From assembly GCF_014526325.1 (NCBI RefSeq), contig NZ_JACNMJ010000009.1, positions 62,001 through 126,000 of the forward strand: a stretch of DNA of 64,000 nt, given 5' to 3'. The DNA comes from Psychroserpens algicola. Its GTDB lineage: Bacteria > Bacteroidota > Bacteroidia > Flavobacteriales > Flavobacteriaceae. Position numbers and translations under genes: made by a program. Numbering within the stretch: position 1 is the stretch's first letter; each line of letters opens with the position of its first letter. The notes under the pieces were generated by a model, which saw only the letters and a program-made list of their open reading frames with translations, ran no database searches and was not told the origin of the DNA. Positions 60,584-64,000 of the stretch are shown here, piece by piece.

Positions 60584-62551
60584 TTGATATCAAAATCTAC
60601 TATAGAACAAGTATTTGAAACCGCTCGTGTTGAGGAGGTTATTGGTGATTTTGTGCAATTAAAAAAAGCAGGAAGTAATTTTAAAGGATTAAGTCCGTTT
60701 AGTGATGAACGCTCTCCGAGTTTTATGGTGTCGCCTGTAAAACAGATATGGAAAGATTTTTCTAGTGGGAAAGGTGGTAATGCTGTGACATTTTTAATGG
60801 AACATGAGCATTTTACTTATCCTGAAGCTATAAAATATCTGGCAAAAAAGTACAATATTGAGATTGAAGAAACCGAACAAACTAATGAGCAAAAAGCTGA
60901 AGCTAATGAACGCGAAAGTTTGTATCTAGTCAATGAGTTTGCTAAAGATTACTTCGAGCGTATCATGTTTAAAACGGATCAAGGGCAGGCAATAGGTCTA
61001 AGTTATTTTAAAGAGCGTGGATTCACCAATGAGACGATAAAACAATTTAATTTAGGATATTCCTTAGATGAGTGGCAGGCGTTTACAGATGAAGCATTAA
61101 AACAGGGCTACCAGTTAGAATTTCTTGAAAAAACAGGGCTGACCATTGTTAAACCAGAAAAAAAGTTCGATCGATTTAAAGGTCGTGTCATGTTTCCGAT
61201 TCATAGTATGAGCGGACGAATTTTAGGATTTGGAGGACGAATTTTAACCTCAGATAAAAAAGCAGCCAAATACTTAAACTCTCCCGAAAGTGAGGTCTAT
61301 CATAAAAGCAAAATTCTCTACGGAATTTATCATGCGAAACAGTCTATTGCTAAGGAAGATAACTGCTATCTGGTTGAAGGATATACCGACGTAATTCAGT
61401 TTTTTCAAACCGGAATTAAAAATGTTGTCGCTTCCTCAGGTACAGCTTTAACTCCAGAGCAAATCCGACTTGTAAATAGGTTAACAAATAATATTACTGT
61501 GCTTTTTGATGGTGATGCAGCTGGTGTAAGAGCATCACTTCGAGGCATTGATTTGATTCTGGAGCAAGGCATGAATGTTAAGGTTTGTGGTTTCCCTGAA
61601 GGCGAAGATCCCGATAGTTTTGCTAAACAAAATACTCTTGAAGAATTAACGACTTATCTCAACGAAAACTCTAAAGATTTTATACAGTTTAAAGCCTCGT
61701 TATTAATTAAAGAGGCTAATAATGATCCTATAAAAAAAGCAGAAACGATTAGAGAAATAGTTAATAGTATTTCTAAAATTCCTGATCAAATTAAAAAGGA
61801 AGTGTATATTCAGGAGTGTTCTCGCATCATGGACATAAGCGAAGAGGTTCTGTTTTCAACACTTGCCCAGATTAATAAGAAAGATATAAAAGAAGCTTCT
61901 AAAACCTATAAAACACAACAAAAAGCCTTTGATGTTGTAAAGCCTGAGCCTAAAGCACCTAAAGTAGATTTGCAATACGAATTAGAGCGAAAAATTATAG
62001 AAATCTTATTGCTTTATGGGACAGAAACTGAAGACTTTGAAGACTTGGTTTTAAAAGAAACTGAAGATGGCGAATTACAATTAGAACCTGTGATACACAA
62101 CGCTAAAGTATTTGAAAAAATATACCTCGATTTGCAAGAGGATGAAATGCAGTTTTCTAATCCAAATTTCAAAGCATTGTACTATACCATAATAGATACT
62201 TTACATCAGGAACCAGAATTTTCAACAAAAAATTTGGTTAATAAATTAGATCAGGATTTGGCTAATAATGTCACAACAATTTTAATGAATGATGAACGTT
62301 ATAATTTGCATGATTGGGAACGAAATCATATCATTCCGAAAGAAAAGAAACATACAATCTCACAGTTAGTCACACAAACAATCTTAACTTTAAGATGCTA
62401 TTTAATTGATAAAAAAGTAGCTGAATACCAGAGTGAAACACTTAAAGAAGAGGTAAACTCCAGAAGTATCCTTGAAGATGTGAAAGATTATTTAGGTTTA
62501 AAAATGCTCTTGTCACGAAAACTGGGAAAAGTTATCGGTGGAAAAGTTTAA
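60584..62551 (+). CDS. dnaG: DNA primase without zinc-finger ligands
   Basis: This 655-residue primase makes RNA primers for replication. N-terminal 'TARVEEVIGDFVQLKKAGSNFKG' leads into what should be the CHC2 zinc domain, but the ligands are missing: 'SPFSDERSPSF' replaces CPFHxExTPSF and 'WKDFSSGKGGN' replaces HCFGCGxGGD. The catalytic TOPRIM core is intact: 'YLVEGYTDVIQFF' (Glu), 'VLFDGDAAGVRA' (DxD), with 'FGRVMFPIHS'-type sequence before it. The last 200 residues form the helicase-binding domain. The TTG start is set by the family opening 'MISKSTIEQVFETARVEEV'. It overlaps the convergent LuxR-type gene by 4 bp. Confidence 0.95.
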   Translation: MISKSTIEQVFETARVEEVIGDFVQLKKAGSNFKGLSPFSDERSPSFMVSPVKQIWKDFSSGKGGNAVTFLMEHEHFTYPEAIKYLAKKYNIEIEETEQTNEQKAEANERESLYLVNEFAKDYFERIMFKTDQGQAIGLSYFKERGFTNETIKQFNLGYSLDEWQAFTDEALKQGYQLEFLEKTGLTIVKPEKKFDRFKGRVMFPIHSMSGRILGFGGRILTSDKKAAKYLNSPESEVYHKSKILYGIYHAKQSIAKEDNCYLVEGYTDVIQFFQTGIKNVVASSGTALTPEQIRLVNRLTNNITVLFDGDAAGVRASLRGIDLILEQGMNVKVCGFPEGEDPDSFAKQNTLEELTTYLNENSKDFIQFKASLLIKEANNDPIKKAETIREIVNSISKIPDQIKKEVYIQECSRIMDISEEVLFSTLAQINKKDIKEASKTYKTQQKAFDVVKPEPKAPKVDLQYELERKIIEILLLYGTETEDFEDLVLKETEDGELQLEPVIHNAKVFEKIYLDLQEDEMQFSNPNFKALYYTIIDTLHQEPEFSTKNLVNKLDQDLANNVTTILMNDERYNLHDWERNHIIPKEKKHTISQLVTQTILTLRCYLIDKKVAEYQSETLKEEVNSRSILEDVKDYLGLKMLLSRKLGKVIGGKV

Positions 62552-63177
62552 GTTAAATCTAATTGTTTTCCTTGATTGACAAGGTCGATAAGATTGTTGA
62601 CATTCAACTTTTTGAATAGTCTCGCTTTATATGTGCTAACCGTTTTTTCGTTTATATTAAGTTCGATTGCTATTTCTTTATTCTTTTTCCCAGAAGATAA
62701 CAATTTTAAAACCTCGACTTCACGAGTGGACAAACGTTTATAAATTCTGCTTTTAGAATTTTTAGTGTCATTGTAGTTAAGATGCTTAGACATCTTATTG
62801 CTTAAATAAATATCACCATTGTGTGCCGCATTAATTGCTTTAATGATTACATCTATAGGTTCCGATTTCGAAACATAACCCGAAGCTCCTGCTTTGATCG
62901 TGCTAATCGCATAAATTTCTTCAGGATGATAGCTAAACATGATGATGTTAATGTGGCTATGCTCCTTTTTGATAGCTCTTAGTGCAGTGATTCCATTAAG
63001 TTCCGGAAGTTCAATTTCAGAAATAATAATATCTACGTCATGCCGTCTTACAAACTCGAAAATTTCCACTCCGCTGCCAACAGTTCCCACGACATTAATA
63101 GATTCGTGGTTTTCAAACAATAGTTGAAAGCCAGTAGTTACGATAGGATGATTGTCAACGACTAATACCTTAATCAT
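62548..63177 (-). CDS. NarL/FixJ-type response regulator with Glu at the phospho-acceptor site
   Basis: 209 residues. The receiver domain (about 1-120) has 'VLVVDNHPIVTTG' and 'SGYVSKSEP' (conserved Lys), but the phospho-acceptor Asp is replaced: 'DIIISEIELPELNG' has Glu54 where the family has Asp. The output domain is a LuxR-type helix-turn-helix (about 142-205, 'RLSTREVEVLKLLSSGKKNKEIAIELNINEKTVSTYKARLFKKLNV'). Glu often mimics phospho-Asp, so the protein may be active without a kinase; none is adjacent. A 7 bp inverted repeat and a TAATTTTG promoter box lie upstream. Confidence 0.92.
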   Translation of the reverse strand: MIKVLVVDNHPIVTTGFQLLFENHESINVVGTVGSGVEIFEFVRRHDVDIIISEIELPELNGITALRAIKKEHSHINIIMFSYHPEEIYAISTIKAGASGYVSKSEPIDVIIKAINAAHNGDIYLSNKMSKHLNYNDTKNSKSRIYKRLSTREVEVLKLLSSGKKNKEIAIELNINEKTVSTYKARLFKKLNVNNLIDLVNQGKQLDLT

Positions 63178-63216
63178 AATACATTTTTAATTGGTTAGTT
63201 AGTATATAGAGTGCCA

Positions 63217-63235
63217 GAACTTACTTAATAAGTTC
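63217..63235. promoter_or_regulatory. Inverted repeat GAACTTA/TAAGTTC
   Basis: A perfect 7 bp inverted repeat with a 5-base centre, 40 bp upstream of the LuxR-type regulator start and downstream of its predicted -7 box. It could be an autoregulatory operator or an mRNA hairpin. Confidence 0.45.
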
Positions 63236-63257
63236 AAGAATGTGGAGATTTGCAATG

Positions 63258-63265
63258 CAAAATTA
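63258..63265 (-). promoter_or_regulatory. Promoter -7 box TAATTTTG of the LuxR-type regulator
   Basis: Perfect TAnnTTTG on the minus strand, giving a leader of about 75 nt that includes the GAACTTA/TAAGTTC repeat. Confidence 0.5.
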
Positions 63266-63312
63266 GTAAAAAAATCAACATAATCGATTTTTTATAGTGA
63301 TAAACTCAACAA

Positions 63313-64000
63313 TTATTTTAAATCTTTAGGAATTTCGCAAACTGGAATCGGAATCATTTTGTGTGTATTTGAGCGATTATACCTCATAAATATTTGAAAC
63401 ACTTCCTTTTGGCGTCCATCAAAATCAGCATCTGTTTTACCCTCATCTTTCATTTGCATAGCCCATTCTAATTCTGGGTAAGAAGCACCAATTTGATCTT
63501 CATCGCTACGAGCATCACCAAAAAGTCCGTCACTTGGTGCGGCTTTCATAATAGATTCTGGAACATTTAAATAATCACCTATAGCATAAACTTCTGATTT
63601 CATCAAATCAGCAATCGGACTCAAATCTACACCACCATCACCATACTTGGTATAAAATCCAACCCCAAAATCTTCAACTTTATTTCCGGTTCCAGCAACT
63701 AAAAGACCAAGTAATCCAGCATGATAATATAAAGTGGTCATACGTAACCGAGCTCTGGTGTTTGCTAAAGCCATATCTACAGTGGCTTGTTTGCCTTCTA
63801 GTGAAACTTCTGTTTTGAATTCTTCAAAAACTGGAGTCAGATCAACACGCGTGTCTTTAACATTAGAAAATCGTTGTTTTAATTGAGTAATATGTTCCTG
63901 AGCTCTACTTACATGGCTGGCAGCCTGATGAATTGGCATCTCTATACAAAGCAAGTCTAAACCTGTTTTTGCACATAATGTTGAGGTTACTGCAGAATCA
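63313..64000 (-). CDS. nadE: NAD+ synthase, 5' truncated by the window end
   Basis: The frame is open to the window edge on the minus strand, so the N-terminal 30 or so residues are missing; about 228 are present. At the edge the sequence reads 'DSAVTSTLCAKTGLDLLCIE', the end of the ATP-pyrophosphatase loop SGGxDS. Further motifs are 'NTRARLRMTTLYYHAG', 'LVAGTGNKVEDFGVGFYTKYGDGGVDLSPIADLMKSEVY' and 'PSDGLFGDARSDEDQIG', all specific to ammonia-dependent NAD+ synthase. It amidates nicotinate adenine dinucleotide. The start found inside the window (TTG 63954) is internal and should not be taken as the gene start. Confidence 0.94.
   Translation of the reverse strand, partial: DSAVTSTLCAKTGLDLLCIEMPIHQAASHVSRAQEHITQLKQRFSNVKDTRVDLTPVFEEFKTEVSLEGKQATVDMALANTRARLRMTTLYYHAGLLGLLVAGTGNKVEDFGVGFYTKYGDGGVDLSPIADLMKSEVYAIGDYLNVPESIMKAAPSDGLFGDARSDEDQIGASYPELEWAMQMKDEGKTDADFDGRQKEVFQIFMRYNRSNTHKMIPIPVCEIPKDLK

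Noticed and set aside
1-64000. CRISPR arrays, tRNA or rRNA genes, insertion sequences or prophage
   Set aside because: No regularly spaced repeats, no tRNA-like cloverleaf, no transposase, integrase or phage structural genes were seen.

Overview
The window is a 64 kb stretch of low-GC chromosome from a member of the Bacteroidota, almost certainly a marine-type Flavobacteriaceae. The evidence is: several secreted proteins ending in type IX secretion (Por) sorting domains, a GldA gliding-type ABC ATPase, GLPGLI proteins beside a TonB-type receptor, a DnaG without zinc ligands, promoters of the Bacteroidota form TTTG-N17-21-TAnnTTTG, and almost no Shine-Dalgarno sequences. There are no rRNA or tRNA genes, phage, insertion sequences or CRISPR arrays. 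This is core-genome territory with unusually rich cis-regulatory RNA.

Layout. 1-5.2 kb: the end of a secreted T9SS protein, a small unknown protein, an App1-family phosphatase and a deoxynucleoside kinase pair. 5.3-12.9 kb: an OmpR-type two-component system divergent from a small secreted protein, two GLPGLI proteins and a TonB-dependent receptor-like protein, with three GTTAAC repeats at exact 10 bp steps in the divergent promoter. 12.9-30.8 kb: a large sulfur and methionine region. metK lies under a SAM-II riboswitch on the minus strand. Divergent from it is a SAM-I riboswitch leading metY-metX-hom-metZ. Then come an Rrf2 regulator, an assimilatory sulfite reduction operon (DUF2061, cysH, sulfite reductase-HEPN fusion, siroheme genes, FNR-like reductase, rhodanese), and a second SAM-I riboswitch before a split metH, a 31-residue membrane peptide gene and metF. 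Together these genes take sulfite to sulfide, make siroheme for that step, build homocysteine from homoserine, methylate it and activate methionine to SAM.

30.8-33.6 kb: a PagL-like lipid A deacylase, a DUF2807 lipoprotein and gldA. 33.7-37.9 kb: an aromatic amino acid operon (pheA, aminotransferase, tyrA, DAHP synthase-chorismate mutase) preceded by what looks like a complete ribosome-mediated attenuator whose leader peptide contains YYNWFYFFF. 38-53.7 kb: T9SS protein, M48 peptidase, rsgA, dtd, a frameshifted membrane hydrolase, three DUF3857 proteins (two of them tandem paralogues lacking transglutaminase catalytic residues), a MazG-like enzyme, aroA, queA and rlmN. 53.7-64 kb: a T9SS adhesin-like protein, polyprenyl synthase, an ECF sigma/anti-sigma-like/beta-barrel operon, an arylsulfotransferase-like lipoprotein, dnaG, a LuxR-type regulator with Glu at the phospho-acceptor position, and a truncated nadE.

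Three intergenic elements of about 90-110 bp (3682-3788, 12815-12909, 52467-52554) share one architecture: GGGCRTT, hairpin, a GGCTTTC-like box, hairpin, and a terminus CTTAACGCAA or CTAATGCAA that is complementary to the start. They appear to be copies of a structured dispersed repeat family. All family assignments come from reading the sequence; no database search was run.
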